The position numbers and the translations under genes are program-made. A stretch of DNA of 64,000 nt from Epiperipatus broadwayi (lineage: Eukaryota; Onychophora; Udeonychophora; Euonychophora; Peripatidae): NCBI GenBank assembly GCA_028023455.1, contig JAQFVV010012544.1:2128396-2192395 (forward strand). The letters are read 5' to 3'. The notes below the pieces were generated by a model. The model was not told the origin of the DNA, ran no database searches, and worked only from the letters and a program-made list of their open reading frames with translations. Below are positions 38,463 through 51,796 of this stretch, in pieces. Each line of letters begins with the position of its first letter. The stretch's first letter is position 1.

Positions 38463-41400
38463 ATATATATATATATTGTAACAATTATTTATAAATTGCC
38501 ATTTGTAACAATTATTTATAAATTATTATAAATATGTATTTGTAATTATTAAATTAATATAAAAGATATGTATTTGTAACTATAATAAATATTTAGATAG
38601 GGGAAATTATTAATTATTAGATATGTGCCTATCCAATCTGTACCATTTGTAACTATATTAATTCATCATAGCATAGATAAAGAAATTACAGAATCACTGT
38701 GCCACTTGAAAATATCAGCATTAAAGATTCTTGGTATTTATTTATATATTGGGGCAGTCATCTGAACAATAAAACAGACTGGCCATTGTCATCCAATGAA
38801 ATACTATTAAACATAGCAACTGAATAAAAGTACCCACTGTGAGATTCCTGGAGTGCCTTATGCTTATCTCCAATACAAGGTTCTTCTAACAAAGAATCCT
38901 TCCTATCCTTCTTTCCAAACATATAAGACCATTCATGGTCATATGCACACACGGGTGCTATTCATGACAACTTATAAAATATATATTTTATAAAACTAAT
39001 ATTATGAAGTTGGAAAGGGATGATATCATTCTTTATTCAGTTTAGCTAAGTACATGTGTTTTCCCATGAGCGCCACTAGATTGTTTTCAATCTAGATAAA
39101 TATCTATTTATAGTGTACTTGAGTTCAAACTCATTCAGTACATATTTATTACACATGACTTGGATGACTATTGAACAAAAATGACATTCTTACATTTTAT
39201 CTATATTGATAAAATTACAAGATCCCAATATTACCAAAGTTTATACCATAGATCAAAGATTCTTATAGACATTGCTAGCTCATTAGCGTATATTGATGAA
39301 CAGACATGTATAATCCTATTAATGGCTTCCAAACAAGCATGAGAAGACCATTATTGATATTGATGGCCATTTAACTAAATTATTTATCACAATAAAGGTA
39401 ATAATGATGATGATGATAATAATAATAATAATGATAATAATAGTGATATAATAATGATTATAATAGTGAAGATGATACCAGCCATGGCTTATCAATAAAC
39501 TCACAACAATAAATTCATCTTTATAAACTTATAGGCATCTATTAAAATTATCCTATTTCATACTGGGATTTAATAATGCTAATGGTGATGATTGATCATC
39601 ATGAATCTCTTTGCATAATATTCAATTTTCTATAAACCCCTATTTACTAAAATATATTCATTACGCTAAACATTAAATTTAATGATTATAATTTATTAAT
39701 GATGATTGATGGCGATCATAACTTTTATATAGTATTATTTGAAACGTTTTTTAACTAATAACATGATATCCATCTTTGATGAGGATGATCTAAATTCATG
39801 GACACAACACAATTTTAGCTTTCTATGTTGAACTATTATTATCAAAATTTGGTTATTCTCAAGCATAATCCTTAAATACTTAAATATCAACATTCTAGTT
39901 TACCTATTATTTTGCGGACGCTTAATATTTGCAAGTGATTGCTCAATATATACGAATAGTAATACTTAATAACTGCGAGCAATGATGATGAATTAAAATG
40001 ATAGAATTAAGACAAAAAAAAAAAAAAAACACAATATTCTTAATAATAACTCGGAAACCAATTAAGATATATAATTATATTTTATTAACACTACTACTCT
40101 TTCTTTCCTTCTTTAAAATTAAATCGACAATTAAATAAATGGCTGATTAATATAAAAATTCCTATAAGAATTAATAAAAAAAATTTATATAAGTATAAGC
40201 AAATAAACTTAATATATAGGTTTGTCATCTTTCTTGATATCTCAAAATAAGCTGACTTAAATCAATATTAAAAAAAAATACATATTCTATAAATGCTTAT
40301 TTAAGACTTTTCTTACTTATCATATCATAAAATAAATTTCAGGTGTAACTTGTATATGTCATTTCATTTCCATTCAAATGTAATGCCCTACTTTTTAATT
40401 TACTATTTTAAACTAATCATATATAACCTATTCTTTGATGTGTGTGGATAAGCATTTACACATTCACGCATTCGGTAATGTTAACATATATGTTTAAAAT
40501 GTATACCCATAAATTACATATATAAAAATATCTTTTCTCTTTTGCAACCTTATAGCGAAATAAAACAAAATACATATATTAATTTTTTAATATGCAACAA
40601 GATAAAATAAAAATAAAAAAAACATTATAAATGCATATATCTATAGGTTGCTCATTATCATTAACATCTGAAGAACAATTAAAAAAAAAAATTTCAACAT
40701 TACAATATATAATAAAAAAAAATAATGAAAAATTTAAGTTTAAAGATTTAAACTATGTTTGTGCTATGTTGTGAGATATTGCAAATAACTATAGATAAAC
40801 AAGTCTTTAATGTTTCTGTATCAAAAAAGAAAATTGCTTTGACCAGTAAATTAAGGTTTACTTTTAATAAGCAAAAGAATAAAATCGGTTAAAGAAAGTT
40901 CATATTTACCCGTCTACTTTTTACTCCTTATTAACGTCCTTAGTTTGAATTTTCAGACCACTTTTCTTTGCTCACCAATAAAAAAAAAAAAAAAAAGAAA
41001 GTTATTGCAGATACTTTTAAGATAATGCTGAATCAATTGACTTTGTTTGTTTCTTCAATTTCCTTATTATTCACTGTTGATTGGCTTCCTTCTACCATTT
41101 AAAAGAAAAAAAGTTATTATAAGTACTTTGAATAAGTAGGTACCGGTGGATTTGCTTGTTTCTCTTCTTTAAAAAAATAATTGCTGTTGACACTTTAGAT
41201 GATTGAGGTAAATCAACAAAAATTTGATTTATGGCTTCAAACTTGGTTCTACATGGCTGTTATGGATTTTCTCTACCTCCCATTTCCTCTTCTCCATTGG
41301 TTGAAAGGCAATGAGCTTTTAATAAGACAGGAACTATGAACAAAGCATTCCATATAGCTTGTGTGGTTGGCTTCAAAATTTATCATTTTGTTGGTTATTA

Positions 41401-42634
41401 CTGGATACATGATTTCATAGACAGATCAGCAGTTTTGACTCATTCTGTATTAATCAGGAAGCAGAAAAAATGGTTTAGCAATGCAAAGGCATTGTATTTT
41501 GAATAACCAAATATGTTAATATCATTTTTATAATTATTACTAGCTTATAATAAATTCAATCTTGTTCCATTTCTCTCCTATTCTTTAATATTGCTTGAAA
41601 ATTGCTTTATATAAACGCACATTTCATTTGCTTTTTTTTTTTTCAACTTTCAAGGAGTGAGAAAAAAAAATTAAAGCGTTCACTCTCTTTTACAAAAAAA
41701 AAATCTGAGCTTACATTTCTGCTTAGTAATTATAACAAGGAAGGACCCACTGAGTTGAGTCTCAAAATAATAATAATAATAATTTAACTGATCATCTCTC
41801 TAAAGAAATTTATTACTGATTCTTAAAAAAAAATTATGATTAACTGCCTAAAAAAATTGTTTTAATCGTTTATATCGCGAAAAAACATCTGGAAATCTTT
41901 ATCTTAAAAAAAAATCAAAGCTTCACAAGTTTGACTTAAAATTGATCGCTATCATCTACATCAAAGCACCTCTTTTGTAAAATAATTTTAAGATACAGAT
42001 AACAACAAAGCTGGCCATCTATAGCCATCAGAAATAAGTGTAAAAGCATCTTTGTGTTTGTACAGATCTATTCATTGTTTCACACGTGTACATTTTTCCT
42101 TTTTTTTCTAATCTAACAATCTTGATTGCCTTATTTCACACTTTTCTGATTTACTCTATTTTAACAAAAATGAAAGTTAAATAAATTTAACACATATTAT
42201 TTAATAAAAAATATTATATAATAAATCATAAAAAGAACTGCTTATTCATAATAATAGATTTATACATATAAATCTCTGTATGTATAAAAGAATAAAAAAA
42301 TTTTTTTTTTTTTTTTAAATAATTGAATACTATATGTATATGTACAATATATATATATATATGCCAGATGGTATCTATTCTACTAATTAATTAAGATTTT
42401 GTTTGAGCTATTGGTATATTCTCTATATTACATATTTGTAAATATAAGCTCATAAAAGCAATGTCATGCTATATATGATTTGCTTTATTTATTGTTATAA
42501 TTTTACCTTTAAGGCTTTGGCAATTAAAGACATTTTCATGTCTAAAAATTTCAGTTTCTACTTAAATATTACATATTTAATAAGTGCTGAGTTTTGAGTT
42601 GATATTTTAGATTTAATATCTAAATATTCTAACT
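38463..42634. other. Mostly noncoding stretch
   Basis: A short tandem duplication (TTTGTAACAATTATTTATAAATT-like) lies at about 38477-38523. An imperfect (GAT/AAT)n run is at 39406-39440. Poly(A) tracts occur at 40014-40029 and 40981-40996. No transposon boundary was recognised; a possible exon at 38758 is listed separately. Confidence 0.45.
38758..38970 (-). CDS. Possible exon or protein fragment, unassigned
   Basis: On the minus strand a frame open from about 38970 to 38758 has balanced composition (CAYDHEWSYMFGKKDR, KALQESHSGYFYSVAMF, SLDDNGQSVLLF) quite unlike its AT-rich setting. An AG lies just upstream on that strand (TCATGAATAG) and could be a splice acceptor. No clear GT donor follows, and the frame ends at a stop. 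I do not recognise a family. It may be an exon, a retrocopy fragment or chance. Confidence 0.25.
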
Positions 42635-42710
42635 CCTCAATGAGGTAAGCCAAAAACTAGAAACCAATTGGCCTGGGGATAGGAATGATCTGGATAGAGA
42701 TTTTAAATAT
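42635..42710 (-). repeat. Core-family repeat copy at 42.6 kb
   Basis: Read on the minus strand: AATCTCTATCCAGATCATTC, then CCCCAGGCCAATTGGTTTCT and AGTTTTTGGCTTACCTCATT. This aligns to the core found at 23.5, 24.0 and 24.15 kb. It lacks the outer parts of those repeats. Confidence 0.6.
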
Positions 42711-42787
42711 TTTCTCTTACTGCACTAATCAATTAAGACTTTGTTTTAGCTATTGCTACACTCTCTATATTATATATATATAAATTT

Positions 42788-42870
42788 ATAAATATTTGAA
42801 AATACAGTACTCAAAAGTTTATAAAAAATATATGTATAAACTTTTGAGTACTGTATTTTCAAATATTTAT
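42788..42870. repeat. Perfect 36-bp-arm hairpin
   Basis: Arms 42788-42823 and 42835-42870 are exact inverted copies (ATAAATATTTGAAAATACAG...) around an 11-nt loop. Weaker pairing extends outward through TAAATTTAT on both sides. No target duplication was seen. Confidence 0.85.
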
Positions 42871-43137
42871 TTATAAATTTACATATATTATTTTGAAGAA
42901 ATACAGACATCGATTTGTAATATTATTATATATATATATGCCTCTATTTTTAACAATAAAAGCAAATAAATTCTAGAGTAATTCAAATTTTAAAAAAATC
43001 ACAGCTGGTAACAATGACCATGCCTTGGGGCATTGGTTATTACTGTCATTATTGACACTGTGGTAGGATCTTTTGAGGAATACAAAAAATATAAAGCAAT
43101 TTATTATTTTAAAGAAGAATTTGAGTATTACATTTAT

Positions 43138-43274
43138 TAGTTTACATTTTTTTTTTTTTTCATATGTCATAGCATCTGCCGGGACGCGAACCCACACCCG
43201 TCTGCAACCAACTACTTGCTTGCATGGCGGCTGCGATACCTCTCGGCTAACAACGCAAGACTAGTTTACATTTT
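43138..43274 (-). mobile_element. tRNA-derived SINE with 13-bp target duplication
   Basis: TAGTTTACATTTT occurs on both sides (43138-43150 and 43262-43274). Read on the minus strand, the insert starts GTCTTGCGTTGT and has a perfect A-box TAGCCGAGAGG. It has a B-box GGTTCGCGTCC about 57 bases later, with one mismatch to the consensus. It ends in a short tail and poly(A), seen as poly(T) at 43147-43160. The A-B spacing fits a type II tRNA such as Leu or Ser. The acceptor stem pairs poorly, so it is a SINE rather than a tRNA gene. Total insert is about 110 bp. Confidence 0.8.
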
Positions 43275-46200
43275 AAAAATAAATTTCAATCAAAAATGAT
43301 TTTGCTGGTTTGCTAATGTCATTTCTTTTACTGTTTTTCTGCCCACTATTGAATGACAAAAATATCCTTTGTTCATAACTGTTTCAATATTTAGTTTTTT
43401 TAGAATGCTTTTTTTATTATTTGTAAACATATATTTCTAACAAATTGAATACAATTTATTGGATTCCAATATATAATAATAGATTAATATAAAACAAACA
43501 AATGGTTCATGATTACAAAATGTGACCCCAGGGAAAACAATTATAATGACATTCTATAAGAGGGTTAAAAGTAATTGTATTTACAGTACATAAACACAAA
43601 CATTAAATTCAGATCTAAAATTCCTTATTGACAAAAGCTATAAACTAACAAGTAATATGAATATATAAATAGAACAGTACTAGATAAAGATTTATTAAGT
43701 ACTTTCATTTGGAATTTACTTATTAATCAAGTTTATATTCTTAACACACTTCATACAAAATATTAACATTGATTAAAATAAAATATATAAACATTAAGAT
43801 GGCAATACAAAGTTAGCATTATAAATATGTCAACAATTAGTAGCTTTTTTATTGTTGGCTAAGTATACTTTCCAATAGTTCTATTTATACTAAGCTATAC
43901 AAATTTTATTCATTAGCTTTCTTCCAAAGTGATGATTTCTTAACATTACAATTTTATTGTACTTCTTATTGTGTTTGAATAGTTTAGATTGTCTTTTATA
44001 ATTGTATTCTGCAAATATTTTAATAGTATTTTATTAATACCAAAAATATCCTTTTATATATGTGTGTATGTACATGCACATAATAAGTCAAAGTGTAAGG
44101 TGTTTGTGTATATATGTATGTATGTGTATATATATATTTATTTAAAATTTCCATTCTACAACACATTTTTTAAAAAATAAATAAAGACTTCTGGAAAAAA
44201 ACAAATAATCCCAAATAATTAATGATACCATGTGATTAGGTTTAATAAAAAGCAAATATGTTAATCTTCTTTAACTGAGTTTAGAGTTTATATCTAGACT
44301 AGATATGTCATAACTAATTAGTGATAATCATTAATGTACTTATCTGAAATTAATAGTGTCAAAAGTATTAGCACAGACATTTTGATACTTGAAGATAAAA
44401 TTGTATATATATTATAACCTTACAGTATCATTGTAATTGTACAATATAATAAAAAAACTATAAAAAATTTATTGGTTTTATTTTTATAGTTAAGCAAATA
44501 TATTCATTGCTGTCATTGGTTGAATAGCAAATAATATAATCAATATCAAGTACAAAATCTCTCATATTAATTGTTAAAAATATATAATTTTATAAATTAT
44601 TTAAAAATGACTTACCAAGTAGATTTTATGATCAATGCTTGTATAAAAACATGTACATTTATATTTTTGTCATTGTTCTTATTAAGGGCTATTGAATTCT
44701 ATGAACAAACAGAGGTGTTCCCACACATAAAATAAGTAATTTAATATTACTACTCTAAAAATATTTCAAATAAAAATAATTATATTTAAAATTACATTTT
44801 TATTAAGGAATATAATAGACTGTTTTTACATTTTTTTATTTTGTATGTAGATTTAACAAAAAAGCAATTTAGTTTTTTAGAATGTTTATTAAATAATAGC
44901 AATTATTATAAGTTCAATTTAAAATTAATTGAAATAAATATCTGGGAACTATTAATAATTTATGTTTTAAATAAATAGTTGTAATATTAATTTAAATCCA
45001 GAAATAAAAATGAAGCAATTAAAAAAATTGAATATTATTTCCTTTCTCTCCATTTTTGAATAGCATTCATAAAAGTTTTACTGCATTGATTTAAAAATCT
45101 TAATGTCTATTATCTGCCTGGTAATAACCTTGATAACCTTTCCAAATTTTCTGGAAAAATAAGATTGGGCAATATTTTGTAATCCAGACATTAGACAATC
45201 AATTAGTATAAAAGCTGAATTTTAAAAAATCCAGACAGTCATCAAACAATTTTTTTGCCATAAAATGTTAGGCATGTTAAAAAATTTAAATAATCATTTT
45301 GTCTGACTTCAACATGATTCTTTAGGATAATCCATTTGAGGTATTTTGTCTTTGCTGGGCAAAATGATTTCTTTTTATCATACTAAGAAAAGAATAAACC
45401 ACAATAAATAAACCAGAAATTGACATTAATTAATTGATTATTATAACGAGAAATATCACTTATTGCAGTCAATTGTTAATGGAAAATGGATAAATTGACT
45501 CATGAATGCTTAAATCGCTAAACTTTTTCAATTGAAAGTAATAGTAAATAGCTGATCATTTGGAAAATTATATTTATCAACTTCAAATAAGTTGCTGCTA
45601 TTTATTCCAAAATATTGTAAAATCACTGTTCTTTTCACTTCAAAAAATTTGGCATATTATGTTTCAGTATTGTGAATGTCATATCTTTAATTATAGAAGG
45701 AACAACTTTAAATAATATTTTTTTAACTTGAATATGCCACTATAAACTTTATTGCTGGAGAGATATGAACTTTAATTCAAAATTAATGAAAATCACTTTT
45801 TTTGTGGATGATAAACTACTTACTTGATCATAAATTTGATCAGAACTATTTATCAACAAGTATTAAATATTTATAAACAAATGGATTAATTATATACTTC
45901 AAATGAAAGAAATACTAATCTTTTCAAATGAATTAAATCGCTTCATATAATAAACTACAATTTATGTCCAGTACTTAATGAAATAAATAATAAATCATGA
46001 ATGTTAAATCTTTAAATGCCGCTAATGAATTATAGATTATCAATACAAGTATGAACTATGATAAATGCTGGATATATAAACAATCTTTTAAATGGGTTAA
46101 TGTGTTAAATGTAACTTGCATTTTTATTGTGTTCTAGAAAGAATATTACAAATGAAATTAATTGTGATTTACATCATCTTGGATGCTGTTATTCAAATGT

Positions 46201-46532
46201 GTTTGTGAATTCCCAAAAATATTAGAATATTCTCACATATCAATATTTTATTGGGATAAATTTTGAAATCAGTATAACCATTAGAGTATAAACTGATAGA
46301 TGATTTAATGAACTTTATTATAATAGCTTCTTTCTTAGTTAGTTAATATTGTTATTATTTATGTAATAAAGAATAGAATAGTTCTTCAGATATTATAACA
46401 TGAATGAACAGGTAATATTTTTTATTAATTTTATTAGTGATGATATTGTATATGAGAAATGTAATTATATTAGGTTTAGGTTGTATAATGCAAGTAACCT
46501 TTAAACTTGTATAAGCTATGCTATAATAATAA

Positions 46533-46613
<81 letters not shown>

Positions 46614-46963
46614 TTTATGGGTTCTTAAGTTTAACCTCAAGGATTAAATGGTTAAGCATCCTTATTTAGATAAATCTATCTGTAATAAACATTTTATGCA
46701 TCGCTCTTATGTTAGTATTAATTTTTCAAATGTGACATATCACTCCTAACATTTAAACCTGAAAATGAATCCAGTAAAAAATTTTGAGGTAAAATAAACA
46801 AGCCCAGTGTGATTAATAGCATTTAGGTATGCTATTCAATAATTGCATTTATTTATTTTAAGAGTGAAAACTCCCATATTATTTAGTGAAGTTGATTAAT
46901 AATTAATTAATTAGTGAAACAAACTAATTCAGAACAATATAAAGCATTTATAATATGATGATG

Positions 46964-46995
<32 letters not shown>

Positions 46996-46996
46996 G

Positions 46997-47033
<37 letters not shown>

Positions 47034-47834
47034 TCCCTTATTTAAATGAATAATTATTTTGAAATAATAGATAACTTATTCGTACTTAATATTAGTATCT
47101 TCACAACACTGCATGATATTATGCTTTCATATCCCAAGTTTAGATTAAAAATTTATGAAACAAATATTAATATTTATTAGACATTTTATATATTTTTATT
47201 GTTATTATTTGTTTTATCATTTATTTTCTGTTGTGTAATAAAGTAATTATTAATTTTTTAGTACTGCTCTTTTGTCCTTATTAAAGAAAATCATCACTGC
47301 ATATTTACAGTATAAATCATATTTGAGATATCAGATTACACATAAAATCTATTTGGATTAAATACATCATTATTGTATTGATGCTATCTGAAATACAAAG
47401 GTATTGGGTAAGATGATGTACCCTTTTACATTATTATTTTATATAACCTTGAGAAATCATTAGTCACCTTTATAATTAAAATGGCTAGCTTTAGATTAAA
47501 CACAGCTTCATTTTTTCTTAATTAGTTCTTTTAGTAAAAAACAGTATATTTGCAAAATATTTCCAATATAATAATAAGAGAACACATATTATTGAATAAT
47601 CCTGAGAAATTTATTTATTATTTTATTAAATTTGAATCTATTATTAAAATATAAAATAGTTTTAGCTTATGCAGAAATATAAAACTTGTATATAGGCAAT
47701 TGCAAATTACATTAATAATTGCACTTTCACATTATTACCACCATCTTAACTGATCTTTGTGTGTGATGAAATTGCTTTGGTTATAATATATATATATAAT
47801 AGAAATTTATATAACATTACAACACTAGCCAAGA
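43275..47834. other. Noncoding AT-rich stretch with (ATT)n tracts
   Basis: No gene or element recognised. Simple repeats: (ATT)n about 25 units at 46534-46609; interrupted (ATT)n at 46962-47032; (TA)n near 44118 and 47787. Confidence 0.55.
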
Positions 47835-48625
47835 ACAAACATTTACTAAAATTCTTTCACGATCATGGTTTTATCTATTACCAAATAGACTTTGTCAACT
47901 GAAATTCAACTAAACATACATGTACAAAATAAAATAGTCTTCCCAATATTCACTTCAAAAACCAACTTTCTTTAAAATCAATGGATGTCTTCATGAGATT
48001 GATGGTCTCAGATTCAAAAAATATTATCATGAATGTTTCTTTTACTCTTTTCAATTCATTTTTTTCATGATAACCTCTCTATTGCCAAGTAATATTTTAT
48101 GATCTGTATTCAGTTCATGAAGAAAGACCCGAGTTTAAATTCATTACTAAATAGTTCAAAATAGTCAATTGATGCAAATCTATTTTTGGAGTAGTTCATA
48201 ACATTCCTTGCAGTTGTCTGAAAATTGATATAGATTAGATTAAATGAAGTCTTAATGAAAGAGTTGAAGTTCATAAGAATAGAGTTAAAAATAGATATCA
48301 TAACTCGGCATTGTATATTCATAAACAGACACAGGTAATAAAATATTATTTGACAATACAGAGGTTATCATTTATAAAAAAGTGAATTGAAAAGAAAAAT
48401 AAAAGAAACTTTGATGATAAAATTTTTTGAATCTGAAGCTATCCATGAAGATATCCTTTGATATTAAAGGAAGTTATTTTTTAAAGTGAATGATGGGAAA
48501 GCTATTTTGTATATATATGTTGTATGTTTAATTAAATTTCACTTGATAAAGGTCTATTCATTTAATAATATAGATGAAACTATGGCTGTGGAAGAATTTT
48601 ATTAAAATTTTGTTTATGGCTGTAT
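47835..48625. mobile_element. Inverted-repeat remnant of a Penelope-like element (A)
   Basis: Arms at about 47835-48145 and 48295-48625 are diverged inverted copies. Shared blocks include 'cagattcaaaaaatattatcat', 'gataacctct.tattg.ca', and 'tgaaattcaactaaacatac'. The centre and right arm carry plus-strand coding remains of a GIY-YIG-type domain (48251-48470). The arrangement is two 3' parts of one element pointing outwards from a shared centre. Confidence 0.55.
48251..48470 (+). pseudogene. GIY-YIG endonuclease fragment (Penelope-like)
   Basis: A frame starting at 48251 gives LNERVEVHKNRVKNRYHNSA, followed by a histidine in LYIHKQ. This fits the middle of the GIY-YIG endonuclease of Penelope-like elements: an arginine-containing helix, then N-x-A-x-x-x-H. 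A frame change then gives a TGN-type turn and a short strand, and the fragment decays in the right arm. No GIY or YIG motif is left in the window, so the call rests on the helix/NA...H pattern. Confidence 0.45.
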
Positions 48626-48728
48626 GCAGTATTTAATATATATATATATGTAATGATATTATTATTCAATATCTGTATTTTTTCAAAATTATGTATGTAA
48701 TCTTGTAATTAAATATTAATAAATACAA

Positions 48729-49387
48729 TAACCTAAATATATATAAAGTACAACTTTAAAAACTTATATCCACCTAGGAGCGCTTTTGACTAACTTCGTA
48801 CTTTTTGTCAACTAACACTTTCAATATCTAACCTTCCCACAATTCATTGATTTTTACATTTCCTGCCTATCTGTTTGTTAAGTCATGCTTACATTAAATA
48901 ATACATAATTCAAAGGCTAAAACCTCATTCTTAACTCAAAATTGTATATATATAAATGAAGATGTGGCAGTGGATATATAGGGGACTCAAGATGTACAAT
49001 GGAGAAAAGAACTAAAGTGCACTTACTTGCAGGTATTAAAAAGAGTTCAAAAAAATTTAAATAAAATTGTAATGGAAATGATAATGTTTCATTATTAGTT
49101 TTTTATGATCATAATAGATTATGTATATATGTTTTTAATTTGGATAATAATAATGTGAAAATATTACAAATTGAAAGAAACAATAATAAAAAGAAAATAA
49201 AGGAAGCCATGTTAATATATAAATGTAAGCATGACTTAATAAATAGACAGGCAGCAAACGTAAAAATCAATGAATTGTGGGAAGGTCAGATTTTGAAAGT
49301 GTTAGGTGACAAAGACTATGAAGCTAGTCAAAAGAGCTCCTGGTGGATATAAGTTTTTAAAGTTGTACTTTATATATATTTAGGTTA
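48729..49387. mobile_element. Inverted-repeat remnant of a Penelope-like element (B), TA-flanked
   Basis: Arms at about 48731-48910 and 49205-49385 match as inverted copies, nearly exact over the outer ~60 bases (ACCTAAATATATATAAAGTA) and weaker inside. TA lies directly outside both ends. The right arm is the end of a coding frame plus a 3' UTR; the left arm is its reverse copy. Like its neighbour it reads outwards on both sides. A DNA-transposon (TA target) reading is also possible. Confidence 0.6.
49080..49352 (+). pseudogene. GIY-YIG endonuclease C-terminal fragment
   Basis: The frame is open from about 49080 to the stop at 49350-49352. It contains NVKILQIERN and then KIKEAMLIYKCKHDLINRQ. 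This matches the end of GIY-YIG domains in Penelope-like elements: the catalytic Glu in R/K-x-x-E-A, then a hydrophobic I-x-x-x-x-x-x-L-N-R ending. It is a partial domain without the N-terminal GIY...YIG or any reverse transcriptase. The inverted counterpart in the left arm encodes the same C-terminus on the minus strand. Confidence 0.55.
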
Positions 49388-49399
49388 CTGAAGCTTATA

Positions 49400-51796
49400 T
49401 ATATATATAGGAAGAAAGAGAGAGCTGAAAAGATTTAATGTAATGTAAAAAAGTTTTTAAAAAAAATTTTTTTAACACAAAACATAATCCAATTAATTTA
49501 AATAATATTTTGGCATATTGCATTACCTGATGTTGAAGAATTAAATCAAAAATTGAAAGTCTAAATTGTATTAAAGGTAAATTTCACCAAAATACATTAT
49601 ATTTACGCATTAATATTCTTGAATACATATCTATCAGTGGAATATGCTTATGTATTCATAAAAGTGCATACACCCATATGAAAAAAAGCAAACAATATAG
49701 TAGAATTTTTTATCAGTATTACTTTTAAACTTTCTAGATTTATGATTTTTTAGCAAAAAGAGCTTAAAATGTTTTAAAATTTCTTATATGTATTGCCTCT
49801 TTTTTATAAATTAATGTCAAAATTGGATGAAGCTCCAATACTTTTAATTTTTTTTTTTTTTGTTTGTGTCATTCAAATGGAAAGTTATATAAGAAGAGAA
49901 GATAAAATGTGAGTTAATACAAAATTATCTACATTGAACTAGAAAAAAAACATACTTAGGTTTCTAGTCTGAATATTACCACTATTATTCATTTGCGTTT
50001 CTTATCTATAATATAAATGCAAATATAAAAAGCTTGTTCAGAAATTTGTATCCATAAGCACAATTTTTTATATATCTTAACACTTTTGCATTCTATTATT
50101 AATAGTTAATTAATGTAAAAATATTCTGTATCTTATTTATTATTTTTTTAATACAAATTATAAATGTAATCATGTTTACTATATTTTCTGCATTTGATTT
50201 TAATAATTACCTATTATTAAAACTTTAAATTAAAATATGAATGTTTATTTATGGAATTATTTTTATTTCTAGTTTTAAAAACGTTCATAAATAATTATAA
50301 ATATGTTAATCATATTTCATTATATGTTTTTATTTAAAATTTTATTCTTTGAAATCTAAAATTAATTTGACAAAAAGAAATAAAAGCCAAGTAATCCTTA
50401 TTTTTGATTAATTTATTAAAAATATTCAACATTTATCATTCTTTATTTAATTTGTTTTTACCTTTATCCGTTTTGTTTGGGAAAAGGCTGTCGTATAATC
50501 CTTATAATGGATCCATTAGTAGCTTTATAATATGTGATTACTTACTTATCTGTTTCCTCTTTTTCATTATTATTAAAAGTAGCACACAATCTTTGATAAG
50601 TTTGTTATATTTGTTAAATTATTCTGCCAATTTGCACTAGTTCCCTTGAATTAGTTAAACGAACTGTAAATGAATAACTATTTGAAACTGTATTTTAAAT
50701 GTGTCTCTTCAAATCATTTGCCATTCTAAGAATATCTATTCATAATTTAGGTATATAAAGAAAGAAATACAATGTAATTTAAATATTGTTTAACATACTT
50801 TGGAATGTATATATTACATGTTTTCAATGAGAAAAAAAACATTATAAAACCATTTTATAAGTTAAAATAGATAGAATGTTATGTTTTTATTAATTATTAT
50901 TATTATTTTATTAAGATATTATCAGCATAAAGTTTATTTCCATTATTCAACTTTCATTTGAGAAATCAAATCTAAATAAGAAAGTCCTTTAGAGTATGAA
51001 TGAAAGTTTGGACAGGATGTGCTCATTACGAAAGTAGTTCTTGTAATATGAATGTTCAAATATTTAAGATAACAGTGCTTTTTTACTGCCTTTTATTAAA
51101 CTGATATATTTACTGCAGGTAAAAACTTTTGTTGTTAATTAAGATTTATAATATGTTTGAATTTGAAGTGAAATAATTTCTTTTTAACCAGCACTTGGAT
51201 TAATATTGTTTATGCTTTCTTGATATTTAGGATATTGTTTGTTTGAACTATTCCCAATGTTGTTTTTTACATTTGAATTTATCATTTCTTAAATATTTTG
51301 TTGTAATGACAAGAAGTTATTTAAAAGTCAGTGTATAGCTTGGTAGGAATATTTTGCTTGTATAAGTAATTATGATGTCCAGCACGTGTTAAATATTATA
51401 TATCTTTAATCTAATTTTATTCATACTTACTATTATGGTTGTATATCCAAACATAAATATGTATGTTCTGTACACATACATTTGCACCTGCATACACACA
51501 CACACAGATTGTATCATATTGAAGTAAATTGTAAATGTATAGAATTATTATTAATGTGAATCATAAATTTGACAGGTATAAATTTGATATATTTGGATTT
51601 GTTTCCATGTAATTGTTACTATTAATATGATAGTCATTATATTTTGTCAGAAATAGTTTTGTAAAGTAAACAGGATTCAAACTTAATCCTATTTATTAAT
51701 CATACTTGATTTATCAAATTTTAGTCACACTTCTGAAAGTGAATTTAATGCTATTAAATAACATTCTACATAACTTCATTTGGTTAGTAATCAATG
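49400..51796. other. Noncoding stretch
   Basis: No gene recognised. A (CA)n patch lies at 51494-51507 and poly(T) at 49849-49861. A 78-codon frame at 50404-50640 is A/T-driven and unassigned. Confidence 0.5.

Noticed and set aside
43138-43274. A true tRNA gene on the minus strand
   Set aside because: The A- and B-boxes are good, but the acceptor stem pairs poorly, and there is a poly(A) tail with a target duplication, so a SINE explains it better.
50404-50640. 78-codon hydrophobic frame as a membrane protein
   Set aside because: The hydrophobicity follows from T-rich composition; no start context, homologue or neighbouring exon is visible.
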